Shown: positions 1-9,653 of the stretch, one piece after another
Layout of the letters: the number at the start of each line of letters is the position of its first letter
How positions within the stretch are numbered: position 1 is the first letter of the stretch
From: Siphonodentalium dalli
Lineage: Eukaryota; Mollusca; Scaphopoda; Gadilida; Siphonodentaliidae
NCBI GenBank assembly: GCA_032622095.1
Contig: CP136063.1
Span: 278,685,426 to 278,749,425 of the forward strand
Length of the DNA stretch: 64,000 bases
Reading direction: 5' to 3'
Made by a program: the position numbers and the translations under genes
Notes under the pieces: generated by a model
The model's input: the letters and a program-made list of their open reading frames with translations, nothing else
The model's database searches: none
Told to the model about the DNA's origin: nothing

Positions 1-7
1 GGAATAT

Positions 8-128
8 CTAATTGCGCATAAGCACAATAAGGAATCTCTCTAAGCACAATAAGGAATATGCACAATAAGAAATATTCTTATTGCGCTTAAGCGCAATTAG
101 AGGTTCCTTATTGCGCTTAAGCTCAATT
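8..128. repeat. Fold-back element rich in ATTGCGCTTAAG motifs
   Basis: The two halves are imperfect inverted repeats of each other: motifs of the type AAGCACAATAAGGAA on the left pair with TTCCTTATTGCGCTTAAG on the right, and the centre contains the perfect palindrome TTGCGCTTAAGCGCAA. It abuts R1 copy 1 and looks like a small fold-back MITE. The left end may be cut by the window edge. Confidence 0.5.
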
Positions 129-139
129 ATTTATTAAAT

Positions 140-640
140 GTCAATTTGGCTTCCTATACATACTAATTACGTGTATCTGATAATACATAGATATCATATT
201 ATCCTACTATTTCTTGAATAATAAGGAACAAAGCAGAAGACATAATCTGGGTACACCTGATTTCGGTCAATGATGACGTTATATCCGCCGAATTTGAAAT
301 CGACATACGTTGGGTGGTATTTTATGGCTGGCATTATGAAATGAACATGATGAAATTCACAATGAACTATACATGCTTCAAGATCTCCATCACTGAAGTG
401 CCACCCATGTAGCGTTAATATCAATAACATTATTATTCGGATAATTTCAATAAAATTCTCCCCGTTTACACTCGTCAGCACGAATTTATCTCAGTATTTA
501 AAATTCTTTGATATGGATCGTTTATATTCTGCAACAATTTGTACCCAAGGGACGGATTCTTATATTGTTTTGTGTTTTTAAACTCTGAGGTGGGAGAATC
601 TCTGTTTGTTTACATTATGAATGTTCTGATTCCGATTCAA
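140..640 (-). repeat. Compound repeat R1, copy 1 (inverted, partial)
   Basis: Read on the minus strand, this stretch matches the plus strand at about 2640-3115 and 62580-62880 through shared blocks: GAGTTTAAAAAC, AAGAATCCGTCCC, TACAAATTNTTGCAGAATATAAACG, GTCGATTTCAAATTCGG and a final TTATCAGATACACGTA. Divergence is moderate with small indels. The 95-residue open frame here (194-481, minus) has no recognisable domain, and frame is not kept in the other copies, so I treat it as chance. Confidence 0.6.
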
Positions 641-769
641 TCTCTACCAGAGCGCACCAGTCATACTTCCTTTCTGAGTCTGTCACCGGCTGGGTACTAG
701 TTTGTGTTTCTATATTTAGCATGGGATTTTCCGGCATAAATGGCGAAACCCGATCGCACCAAAGTCCCA

Positions 770-1848
770 GAGACGTGGCGACAGGGGGTTTGGGGGGGGG
801 GGGGTGAATCACCCCCCAACTTTGGTCCAAATTTTCAACAGTTGGAAATTTCATACCTGCCAAAACATTAGTTGGAGATATCACACCAACAATAGGTTGA
901 AAATGTAGTTGTAGTCTGATTTTCAAACAATTTATTGGGGGAGTTAATTGTTTTTGGACCAATATTTGTATATTTTCCTATTTTGGTCAACATTTTGGAC
1001 TGAAATGGTTATCAGTTGGAAATTTTCCTATCTTAGGGGGAGGGTGACAGGTTGGAAATTTCCAACACTTGGAAAGCTTGTGTCCTGGGCCCTCCCCCAT
1101 GGCCAGTCAAAAACTGCTAGTTAATTTAAGAAAACAATATTGTCATACATTTGGTCAACATTGTCATTTGAATTGTCGACAGTTGGAAATTTTGAATTTC
1201 CAACTCTAGAAAGGCTTGAGGCTAGTTTATATGCTACGATTTTCTTGTTCAGATTTCAAAAATTTCGCACACCGGGCTGAACCATGGTCGGCCCGGTGTG
1301 TCATTGCCCCCCCCCCCGTGGCCAATACAAAGCTGCTAATTAGTTTAACAAAACAATATTTTACTACATTTGGTTAAACTTGTGGACTGAAATGGTCATC
1401 AGTTGGAAAAATTTCCAACCTGAAGGGGAGTATGAGGTTTGAAATTTCCAATACTATAGGAAAGCTTCAGTTGAGGCCAGTCCAGATGCTAGGATGTGCG
1501 ATTTTCTAGTATAGTTTTCAAAATTTTCTCACAACTATGGTCAGCCCGGTGTGTCCTGGTCCCTTGCCCGTAGCCGTGTGCATTTGTCTGGAGTTAGACT
1601 ACTAGATGTCAAGATTTATGCAATTTTTCAGGTTAAAATAGAATGTTCTCACACCGGGAATATAGAACCATGTATGGTTTATAAATATATAGAATATTAG
1701 GCCTGAGCATTGAGTTGCAAGGGGGTGCAAATGGAATTATGTAAAACTTGTGTTTGGTCTGATTCTGATTCAAGGGGGTGGGGGTGCAATTGGAATTTCC
1801 CAAGGCGGACACCCCACCCACCCGACGGAGAGCCTCTGCCACGTCCCT
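770..1848. repeat. Interspersed element with AGGGACGTGGC-type ends and TTGGAAATTTCCAAC motifs
   Basis: Left end AGACGTGGCGACAGGGG and right end GCCTCTGCCACGTCCCT are inverted copies of the same terminal motif that bounds the smaller elements at 3407-4109 and 63571-63864. The interior repeats short palindrome-like motifs of the form AGTTGGAAATTTCCAAC with homopolymer G or C runs. Its 1380-1640 portion recurs inverted at about 13606-13840, and its right end recurs inverted in each unit of the 1.3-kb tandem array. No coding frame was recognised, so it looks non-autonomous. Confidence 0.55.
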
Positions 1849-2302
1849 GACAATTCCCGCACTAAAACATAATGACAGAATGGAAAATCAGAGCGCTAGT
1901 TTTGATGACGATTTTCGCAAGCTACTCGTAAAAATTGCAGCAAATTAGAACTCTTGTGTTTGACTTGCCGCGTGCGAGTTGTGACAATGTCGTACACGTG
2001 CGTTTAGACTTTTGTTGTGATAAAATAATCGGAGAACCGAATCACACTGTTTCAAAATATAGTTCTTCTGTTTTAGTGGGACTTTTCAAACTTAAGGTTC
2101 AAAATTTACACAGCTTTTGTTCGAAATTTTGTGTGGTTAACAAGGGCAGCATGTAGCTCTGTTCGCTTAGTATATATCTTAATATCGCGGAAGTCCACCA
2201 AATGTTGGTGAAATGTCGCCGGTAGCAGCGGTCTCACCGAGTCATCAAGGGAGATAAACCATGCATGGAGTTTGATTCCGATTATTGAATCAGAATTAGA
2301 AT
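1849..2302. other. No gene recognised
   Basis: Unique-looking AT-rich sequence. The 73-residue open frame at 1935-2156 (plus) shows no domain, signal peptide or repeat signature and is probably chance. Confidence 0.5.
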
Positions 2303-2617
2303 ATGGATTACGACAAAATAACGATTACGGTCTGTTCGTTTATAGATTATGTCTGTTCGTTTGCCGAGCCACATTGTATAATTATGGAGTGTAATCTGTA
2401 ATCTGAATCTGGATTCTTCCACGAAATAACTACTCTGGTGAAACTTTATCTGGTAGGGTAATCACCAGAGTCGTTATTTCGTGGGAATCCCGATTCAGAA
2501 TCTGGATTCAGATTACAGATTAGTCCCCGTACGATGTGGTTCGGTAAACGAACAGACCAGAATCAGTAAACGAACAGACCGTAATCGTAATCTTGTGGTA
2601 ATCCAGATTCCGATTCC
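2303..2617. repeat. Imperfect palindrome of about 315 bp
   Basis: Arms of roughly 135-150 bp face each other across a spacer near 2436-2458. Paired blocks include ACGATTACGGTCTGTTCG, GTCTGTTCGTTT, TAATCTGTAATCTGAATC and CACGAAATAAC with ACTCTGGTGA. One arm is represented alone at about 4431-4503, and the innermost segment again near 61810-61870, so this palindrome belongs to the 5' part of R1. Confidence 0.65.
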
Positions 2618-4240
2618 GATTCCGATTACGGACTCAAATGTTCGTAATGTAAACAAACCGAGATTTCGCCACCTCGGAGTTTAAAAACACAATAAAACAA
2701 AAGAATCTGTCTCTTGTGTACAAATTATTGCAGAATATAAACGATTTACATCAAAGAATTTTAAATGCAGAGACAAATTTATTTTATCTAGTGTAAACTG
2801 GGAGAATATTACTGAAATTAGCCAAATAATAACGCTATTGATAGTAACGCTGGGGGAGCACTTCGGTTGATGGCGAAGCAAATCAATGTCGATTTCATTG
2901 TCACTTTCATATGTCCATTTCATAATTCCATCCATAAAATACCACCCGAACGCATGTCGATTTCAAATTCGGCGGATATGTCACCATTGACCGAATTCAT
3001 GTGAACCTGCATGGATATGTCTTCTGCTTTGTTCGTTATTATAATGTTTCTTCTTATTCAAGAACTAGTAGGATTATATGATATCGGTGGATTATCAGAT
3101 ACACGTATGTACTATCTAGTCTTATAGCAATTTCATGTTTAAAATGTTTTGTTTCGTTAAATGCAGTCGTTTTGCACAATAGTCTCTGTATAGTGCACAA
3201 ACACAGGCATTTTTTGGCCAACGTGCTGTACAATAGTTGGAAAATAAAGCTTTGCTCATGAAGCTAATGTTGTGGTCTTGTGATCGCAGGTTAACCGCAT
3301 CTCCCAATCGCACAAACACAACTATAAAGCTTATTCTATGATCTCAGGACTATATAGTGGAAATTTCAGTCAATTTATTTATTAAGTTCCCACACATACA
3401 CGTTCTAGGGACGTGGCTAGAGGTTTCCTCAAATTTCCGGCCAACTGCACCCCCCCCCATTGAAACAAACATCAATCTCACAGATTCGCAGAATTCCATT
3501 TGCACCCCCTTGGAAATATCCAACCTGACACCCCCTAAGATTGGAAAATTACCAACTTTTTCTGGTTGAAAAAATCAAACAATGAGAACAATTCCAACCT
3601 ATATATTGTGTCAAATTAATGTCCAACAAATGTTGTGTCATGCATGAAATTTCCAACTACTGGAAATGTACCACAGTTTAGTTTAAACATATTTATTTCA
3701 AATATTTGTCAAATTTAGATAACACATGATATATAACACATACATTTGTTTATACATACAATGGGATAAGTGCTGACCCACTTAAGGGTACCCCCTCTCC
3801 CATAGGTTATTACAATGAAAAATAAATAATTAGTAATGGCAAAGCAACATGACTACCAAAAACAAGTTGAACAGATATACAGATCATCGGTCACCCCTCC
3901 CCCGAGTTAATAATAAGTTTGTATATGTATTTATTTAAAATCGGGTTCGTTTGTTGCGTTTGCTGGCATGTACGTATCATTATTTGGAACAGTTAGTCAA
4001 AAGAATCCTGATTTGCCTCACGTATGAATGAATGTGCAGCTAAGAAAATTGTACCAAAGTTCGGGGGGGGGGGTCGAGACACCCAACCAACCCCTGTCGC
4101 CACGTCCCTGTACAACTGACAACTGTCGTGTGTTCTCCACAACGTCTTCGGAATTTGATTCAGGAGACCTGGAGCTGTTAGAAATGCTTGCCCTCAACAA
4201 TAAACACACCTTAACTTGAAAAAAAGATGCGATTAAGTTG
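2618..4240 (+). repeat. Compound repeat R1, copy 2
   Basis: It aligns in order with 61870-63990. Shared blocks are GAGATTTCNCCA, AAATTATTGNAGAATATAAAC, TTGATAGTAAC, GTTTCGTTNNATGCAGTCG, the acyl-rich end GTACAACTGACA and a final CAATAAACA. This copy lacks the retroposed insertion and the double-palindrome MITE found in copy 3, but has the AGGGACGTGGC element at the same internal site. No conserved coding frame. Confidence 0.65.
3407..4109. mobile_element. Element with AGGGACGTGGC inverted ends inside R1 copy 2
   Basis: Starts AGGGACGTGGCTAGAGG and ends CCCCTGTCGCCACGTCCCT, an inverted terminal match of at least 11 bp. A shorter relative occupies the same site in R1 copy 3 (63571-63864), with the same flanks (GTTCNAGGG on the left, GTACAACTGAC on the right). 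It therefore inserted before R1 was duplicated, and the two copies have since gained or lost internal sequence. It carries TTGGAAATTTCC-like motifs. No transposase seen and no clear target duplication. Confidence 0.55.
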
Positions 4241-4430
4241 GATTGGCAGCTAATTAAGTTCCATGTATATACACATAGAAGCAAAGCATGACTTTCACAA
4301 CAAACATGAACTTTATAAATATAAGATACAAATGATACTTGTGTCAAATACATGAGCCATGTTTGACGCTGGGAGAACATTAAACATAGTATCGAAGACC
4401 ACGTGGATTTCAAAATCTGACCTAGAATCG

Positions 4431-4503
4431 GGAATTAGCCCCGCCCCTGTAATCGGATTCGGATTCTGAATCCGGATTCCCACGAGATAACGACTCTGTC
4501 ACC
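4431..4503. repeat. Single arm of the 2303-2617 palindrome
   Basis: Contains GGATTCTGAATCCGGATTCC followed by CACGAGATAACGACTCTG, which matches the right arm at 2460-2510 in inverted sense. It marks the far boundary of the R1 copy 2 neighbourhood. Confidence 0.5.
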
Positions 4504-4960
4504 AAGGCCAAGCTCATTTTCACAGTAGTATGGTATGATCCAACTTTCTGCAGTCACACGCAAACACCCTCACACATAAGACAGTATACGCACGTGTTTG
4601 AGACCGAAAGGAGGGAAGTTGTGACTTCGAAACTAGCCTGATAAGTTGACAATTGTTTTTAAACATGAAATCTATACTTAATCCGTCAAATTTAATGTTT
4701 TTTGCTGACAAAGAGCATTTAAAGTCTGACACAGTTTCTTTTAGAAATATAAACCTGAAGTGTGGACCCAGATTGGGGATCCGGAAGTTGTGTGACGGAA
4801 TTGGGAACCCATATGTGTGCGATATTTGTCACACAAGCTAAGGACGTTCGGAACCGGAAATTATGTGACGGAGTTGTTTATTTTTAAAATCTTGCATTTC
4901 CGCAACTGGAAGTGCAAGGTTTTACTTGTTTAAAATAGTATCGCGATAGTCTACGTTCGT
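4504..4960. other. No gene recognised
   Basis: AT-rich sequence. Two short overlapping open frames (4520-4732 minus, 4653-4841 plus) lack any recognisable domain. A GTGTGACGGAATTG block is repeated in diverged form near 4793 and 4865. Confidence 0.4.
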
Positions 4961-5206
4961 ATGGCGATCATTGCTGCTTAGGTGGCGATGAAGAGTTTGC
5001 TGGTGTCCCGAAGTGATGGAAGGGGTCCAATCACCGGTAGTTTTAGTCTGCTGATTTTGTGCAGTAAATGTGGTACAACTACATCATTTACTGCACAAAA
5101 CTCAACATATATACTACCGGTGCCGAGACGTACTCCATCCATAATTTCGGGACACCAACAAATTAACTCTTCCTGGTCACAGTCATCTAAACACTGATCG
5201 CCGTAT
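4961..5206. mobile_element. Fold-back MITE, about 246 bp
   Basis: Outer ends ATGGCGATCA and TGATCGCCGTAT are inverted. Further in, TTTGCTGGTGTCCCGAA pairs with TTCGGGACACCAACAA, CACCGGTAGT with ACTACCGGTG, and at the centre TTTTGTGCAGTAAATG pairs with CATTTACTGCACAAAA. Almost the full length can fold into one hairpin. No coding capacity. Confidence 0.7.
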
Positions 5207-5252
5207 TTATGTAGGCTATGATTTATGTAGGCTATGATTTATGTAGGCTATG
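5205..5252. repeat. Three tandem 16-bp units ATTTATGTAGGCTATG
   Basis: Three exact head-to-tail copies directly at the right end of the fold-back MITE. Confidence 0.85.
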
Positions 5253-5589
5253 ATTTTCTTTTCCCGCTCAGAGAATTTTCCACCTGATACAGACCAATGT
5301 TACTCTGTAGTAATACAAAACTATTAGTTAAAATTCCTCAGTGATAAAGGGTATGTGGCATGCCACGCCAGCCGTTGAGGCATGCCAATATCCCATAATA
5401 TGTCAAATATAGCGAATTATCGAAATATGAAATACCACGAAAAAGCGAAATAGGAAAATACAGCGAAATTGCGGAATGAAAAATGCATCGAAATGACGAA
5501 ATAGCGCGAATTATGAAATAAAAAATTATTTTTATTAACTAAATAACGGAGATATTTGAAGAAGTGTTTTTGACGAAATAACGGGCATA

Positions 5590-6130
5590 TTTGGAGAAGT
5601 TTTTTAAAGAGCGTCGACATCGACGTCCCTGTCTCCGCTGGCTCCAGTCGATGACAGGTACCTCCGGGGTGACTTCGGCGTCCCTGCTAGCTGGTGCAAT
5701 ATCGACGACGTCTATATCAGCAACCAAGTGGGGGAGCTGGACGTCTCTCACCTCGCACCAGTCTCCACTTGCATGGCCCTTCTGTCAGCCACTCTTTTCC
5801 TCCTGGAGGAGGGGGGGGGGGGGTATTCTTCCTCCGCCTTTTCTGGTGATTCTGGTCGCCGATATCTCCATACCAGATGGTTGGTCGCTGGTGGGTTCCA
5901 CTTTCCAAGTTAGCGCCAGCAGAGGGTACTGCTGGAGCAATCTGGTAGCCCACGGTCAGATACACGAAGCCTTCTTAGCCTGGTGTAGTGTCCAGCTAAG
6001 AGTATCCACTACGCGCAATCTGTCCAAGGTGGATAACAAAGCAGAGGGGATTAACTCCATAATCCCCTGCCAGGTCTAAAACACTCACGCCGGATCGCTC
6101 GGGCGGCTAAGTTCTTTTCAGAACGGCAAC
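5590..6130. other. GC-rich block with coding-like frames, unidentified
   Basis: This block is much more GC-rich than its surroundings. On the minus strand, open frames at 5717-5965 and 5539-5751 overlap and could be one reading frame broken at the long G run near 5811-5823. The peptides are rich in Arg, Pro and Glu, with no motif I recognise. It could be a decayed retroelement gag- or integrase-end fragment, but there is no zinc knuckle, DDE or RT motif. A plus-strand frame (5591-6079) is also open, as expected from the composition. Confidence 0.25.
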
Positions 6131-6805
6131 ACAACTCACAGGCGAGCAGGGCTCAGTCAGCGGGAACAGCGACAAGAGACAAAGCAAGCAATACGACTTA
6201 CCCTATCAACCGCCGGCTGGCGAATCAACGTCTAATGAGTAACTCTATATAATTAGTTGCGTGTAACTTATAGACGAGCTGATGCTTCGATCACAATAGT
6301 GTAGACACATGGGAGAAACTGCATTTGGGCACTCTATCTAGTAGGATTATCACCTACCATCAAGGCCAACGTCGTTGGCACATTAGTATATATGGCACAA
6401 GAAAAAAAGTTGCATGCATCAGATCGCCCACATCAGAACTATATTACAAGATTTAATAACGTATGTTTGGAAAGGAAAATAGTATAACTATATGCAAGTC
6501 ATGTTATTGCAGGCACAATATTGAAATACTGGCAAGTTATGGGTTACTAGCGGCACTTCTGCGTGGCCGCGGCCCTCGTCCGTGCGTGTGTGGGTTTCAG
6601 GGATTTAGTGTAAACATATTTTATTCCAATCATAATAACATATATACATTTGACAAAGTGTTGACAATAAAACAGAATAGGATAAATGATTGTTGGATTG
6701 GAAAAGGGATTAAACAACAATCCCCAGGGCTTTTGTTAAGTTTTCTCCCTTTTTTTTCGCGCCCACTCTTCATTAAGTGTAGAGGGGGGTCAGACGGGAA
6801 GGAAT

Positions 6806-6807
<2 letters not shown>
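6131..6807. other. No gene recognised
   Basis: Mixed-composition sequence. An open frame at 6463-6930 runs into the (GA)n tract and owes its length to that tract. The phrase GGGTTTCAGGGATTT recurs here (6592) and at 7021. Confidence 0.4.
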
Positions 6808-6880
<73 letters not shown>

Positions 6881-6920
6881 TGAAAGAAGACGGAAAGGGA
6901 GAGGGAGAGAGAGAGAGACT
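6808..6920. repeat. (GA)n microsatellite
   Basis: An uninterrupted GA dinucleotide run of about 66 bp (6809-6874), followed by an imperfect AG-rich tail and a second short GA run at 6906-6919. Confidence 0.95.
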
Positions 6921-7849
6921 GTCTCGGTAAAGTGATGATGTAATTCGGTTGCAGCTGATTGGTTACAATGGTGTACATATACTATTGTTTGTGTCATTGG
7001 TACGCCCGTCGCCGTGAGATGGGTTTCAGGGATTTCGCTTCATTCGCGACAAAGAAGTCGACATTTCGAGTGTTAAGGCCAAAATAAATTGAAAGTGTAT
7101 TCCGGTAACCCGCCCGCCCCAATCTAAAACGCCGCGCCCAAAATCATTTTATTGATTTTTACCTTTTTTGTTTGGTATACTTTTTCCCGACAATGATCTC
7201 ACAAGTGTCCGAGCATTGCTACCTAATGTATTTAAATAGTTTCTGTCCGTTTAGTTGTCAAGCAGACAGTTCTAATTTATGAGTGTTCAACCCGAATGGT
7301 TGGCGATTACCGCAATACGATAGGGGAACAACCCGACGATGGTACTCATGCAGATATCATTTTTATGTACCTCATTGCCTGGCCTAAGTTTCACGGGGAA
7401 ACATGCTATATATAGAAATTATTTGTCGTTATTTATATTTATCACCCCATTTATTGAAAATAAATAACATAAAACAAGTCAGAGCTGTTATGTTTAAAAT
7501 ATCTTACGCGTGAAATTGCTATAAGTTTTCCCCAGAGTACGTTATACTTGTGATAGTTACATTACGCACACGGTGTTCCCCTGGCGTATTTGAAAACACA
7601 GAACCCTGGCGTATTTGAAAACACAGAACAATATTAAAATTCCCGTCCTCTTTATCCTGTAGCTGTATGTATTGACATTCGGGGTAACATTTCTAGAGGA
7701 GATGATTTTTATAGAAAGCCATAGGCTCATGGCTTGTTATTCAATCCTCATTTGAACTATTTGTTTTTCTATATGTATAATTGTCAATGTGATGTTCTAT
7801 TCTTTCGTTCAAACAAATATTGTTTACACCAGATCCCATTTATTTCCTT
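6921..7849. other. No gene recognised
   Basis: AT-rich intergenic sequence. It holds a two-copy 25-bp direct repeat (CCCTGGCGTATTTGAAAACA core) at about 7579-7628. Open frames are short and unconvincing. Confidence 0.4.
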
Positions 7850-8215
7850 TATGGTCCGGATCCTCCCGAAGCCTCCTTCACCCCGGAGACTCCGGAATTC
7901 CACCACCGGAGTCTCCACCACCCGAGGAGACACGCGCTGAGGAATTCGCCCGCCGAAGAAAGAAATGCAAAATCGAGTCGGAGCTGCCCATGGAAATTAT
8001 AAATTCACCAGGGCAGATGAATACATCATCAGAAAAGAGAAAACTATGCAGGCTCTGGCTCTGAAGCAGGCGAACCAGCTGTGGGACCTACAGTATACAC
8101 TCTGGAGGACATTTAAATCACACATCTGCCACCTCTCCTTCGGATGCCAGCTCCTCTGTACCACCATCTGCAAAGAGGAAAAAGCTTACAATCTGCCTCT
8201 CACAGTCACAGAAGG
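7850..8215 (+). pseudogene. Coding-like GC-rich fragment, possibly transposase-derived
   Basis: The stretch is GC-rich against AT-rich flanks. One plus-strand frame (about 7850-8064) reads Pro-rich, then acidic, then basic: PPPESPPPEETRAEEF, then ARRRKKCKIE. After an in-frame stop a second segment in the same frame, near 8100-8215, reads SSSVPPSAKRKK. The alternation of low-complexity acidic and basic patches resembles linker regions of BED/hAT or MADF-type proteins, but no catalytic or zinc-binding motif is visible. It ends exactly where the double-palindrome MITE starts. Function unknown. Confidence 0.25.
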
Positions 8216-8217
8216 GG

Positions 8218-8435
8218 CCCTGTGCCAATGCATTCTCTTATATATGCGAGTCGACCATAGGTCGCCTCGCATATATAAGAGAATGCATTGGCTTAACACA
8301 TTAAAAATTATAAAATTGTTAAAGAATGTAAGAACAAATGGTAAAAAGTGTTTTTTTTAGGCCAATGCATTCTCTTATATATGCGAGGCGACCTATGGTC
8401 GACTCGCATATATAAGAGAATGCATTGGCACAGGG
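8218..8435. mobile_element. Double-palindrome MITE, copy A
   Basis: Two 69-bp palindromes (GCCAATGCATTCTCTTATAT at each end of each one, TCGACCATAGGTCGC at the centre) lie in inverted order on either side of an AT-rich spacer of about 70 bp, and the outermost bases are CCCTGTGCC and GGCACAGGG. Each palindrome has 33-bp arms with one mismatch and a 3-nt loop. The spacer and the right flank (to about 8523) match copy D at 62930-63230 in inverted orientation, so A and D are the same family. Confidence 0.8.
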
Positions 8436-8523
8436 CATAAATGTAACTATCACAATGTGGTCAAGGAGCCGGTTCCAATGATATCCATATTTGTATGGTT
8501 CTATTGAGACAGACCCAAGATAT
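8436..8523 (-). repeat. Flank shared with the MITE at 62875-63267
   Basis: In inverted orientation this matches 62930-63015 nearly base for base (GGTCTGTCTCAATAGAACC, ATGGATATCATTGGAACC, CACATTGTGATAGTTACA). It is therefore internal to the longer MITE that contains the double palindrome. Confidence 0.7.
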
Positions 8524-9289
8524 TTAGATTTTTTTCTTCTTGTGATTTTAATTAAAGGCAAAAGTATGAGGGGTGAAGGATATGGCTTGTCGGCCCTTTC
8601 GACCATCCCGGGGCTAGCCCCCCCCCCAATAAGGCATTCAAATGGATTACATGCGTCAGAAGCATGTTAAGACCCATGCACGTGCATATTTTGCATAAAT
8701 ACAATAAAGTATTGGCAATCAATTTCGCAAAAGAATTTCCCTTGAAGTAATCAACGAATGGGTTACACGATTCGGAAGTAATATGTTAACCATTTCTATA
8801 CTAAATAGATTATCCCACTCAGTTATAAAATAATACATTGGAATGGTATAATATTCACCCGGAGGGGTTTTCAGGAAATATAATCAGACGACAGATAATT
8901 GAATTGTACGGAAGGACTCGTATTTATTCAGGCCATTCTTATAGGATTACATATATATAAATACTCAATCCGAGGGTGATTAGATATTGTTTAATATATA
9001 ATCCCAACCATAGGGACACACGTGCATGGTCGCTATATTAACTCAAGATATATTAATATTAATCTTAGGTTTAATCGAGGATTGGTACCGACTAAGAAGA
9101 AGTGTTTTTAAGATTGATCGCAGGATTAACCGAGGACTACATATTTGAAGAATTGTTTTTAAAGAACTGTTTTTAAAGTGATGTGAAACTCTCCGGTATA
9201 TAGTGTTATCAAATATAGAAATGAAGAATAATCTTGCTCAGAGCTGCTCAGAGTAGTTATATTTTCACAAATATTATATCCAAATTAAC
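8524..9289. other. No gene recognised
   Basis: AT-rich sequence with short homopolymers. Nothing coding or structurally repeated was recognised. Confidence 0.4.
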
Positions 9290-9653
9290 AACACACACCG
9301 TCGTTATTTCGCGCTCCGCGTGTATAACGTTTCGCTGATTCTTGGTATACATGGGCCATGGGCGTTTTATTTATAGAAATGGGAATTTTTGGGACGGATT
9401 AAAAGTCGAACTGCGACCCGAAGGACGACTCCGGTAAAAGGTGTAGTTGGGAAGGAATTCTGGTAAGATGCATGAGAAACCCTCAGTGATAATTAGTGGT
9501 ATATAGTTGTTGTAATAATTTGAAGGATTAGTTGTTTCAACGGAGTTGGTCATTCGTGAAACCAATATATTTTGTATTCTATAATTACAATCATGGGTAT
9601 ATAATATCTGATCTTGAGCGCGTTACCATTTCTGACATTGGTTTTCTTGTTAT
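9290..9653 (+). repeat. Interspersed repeat family C, copy 1
   Basis: Shared blocks with 25340-25768 plus 26631-26705 are TTATTTCGCGCTCCG, ATAGAAATGGGAATTTTTGG, AAAAGTCGAACTGCGACCC, TTCGTGAAACCAATATATTT and GAGCGCGTTACCATTTCTGA. Inverted pieces occur at 49325-49420 and 50810-51050. This copy is uninterrupted where the other carries a Helitron, so it gives the empty site. Noncoding. Confidence 0.75.

Noticed and set aside
3671-3960. Possible LINE 3' tail shared with 54758-54950 and 6605 (TTTAGTTTAAACATATTTTA)
   Set aside because: Similarity is limited to one AT-rich phrase and a vague downstream match; not enough to call a family.
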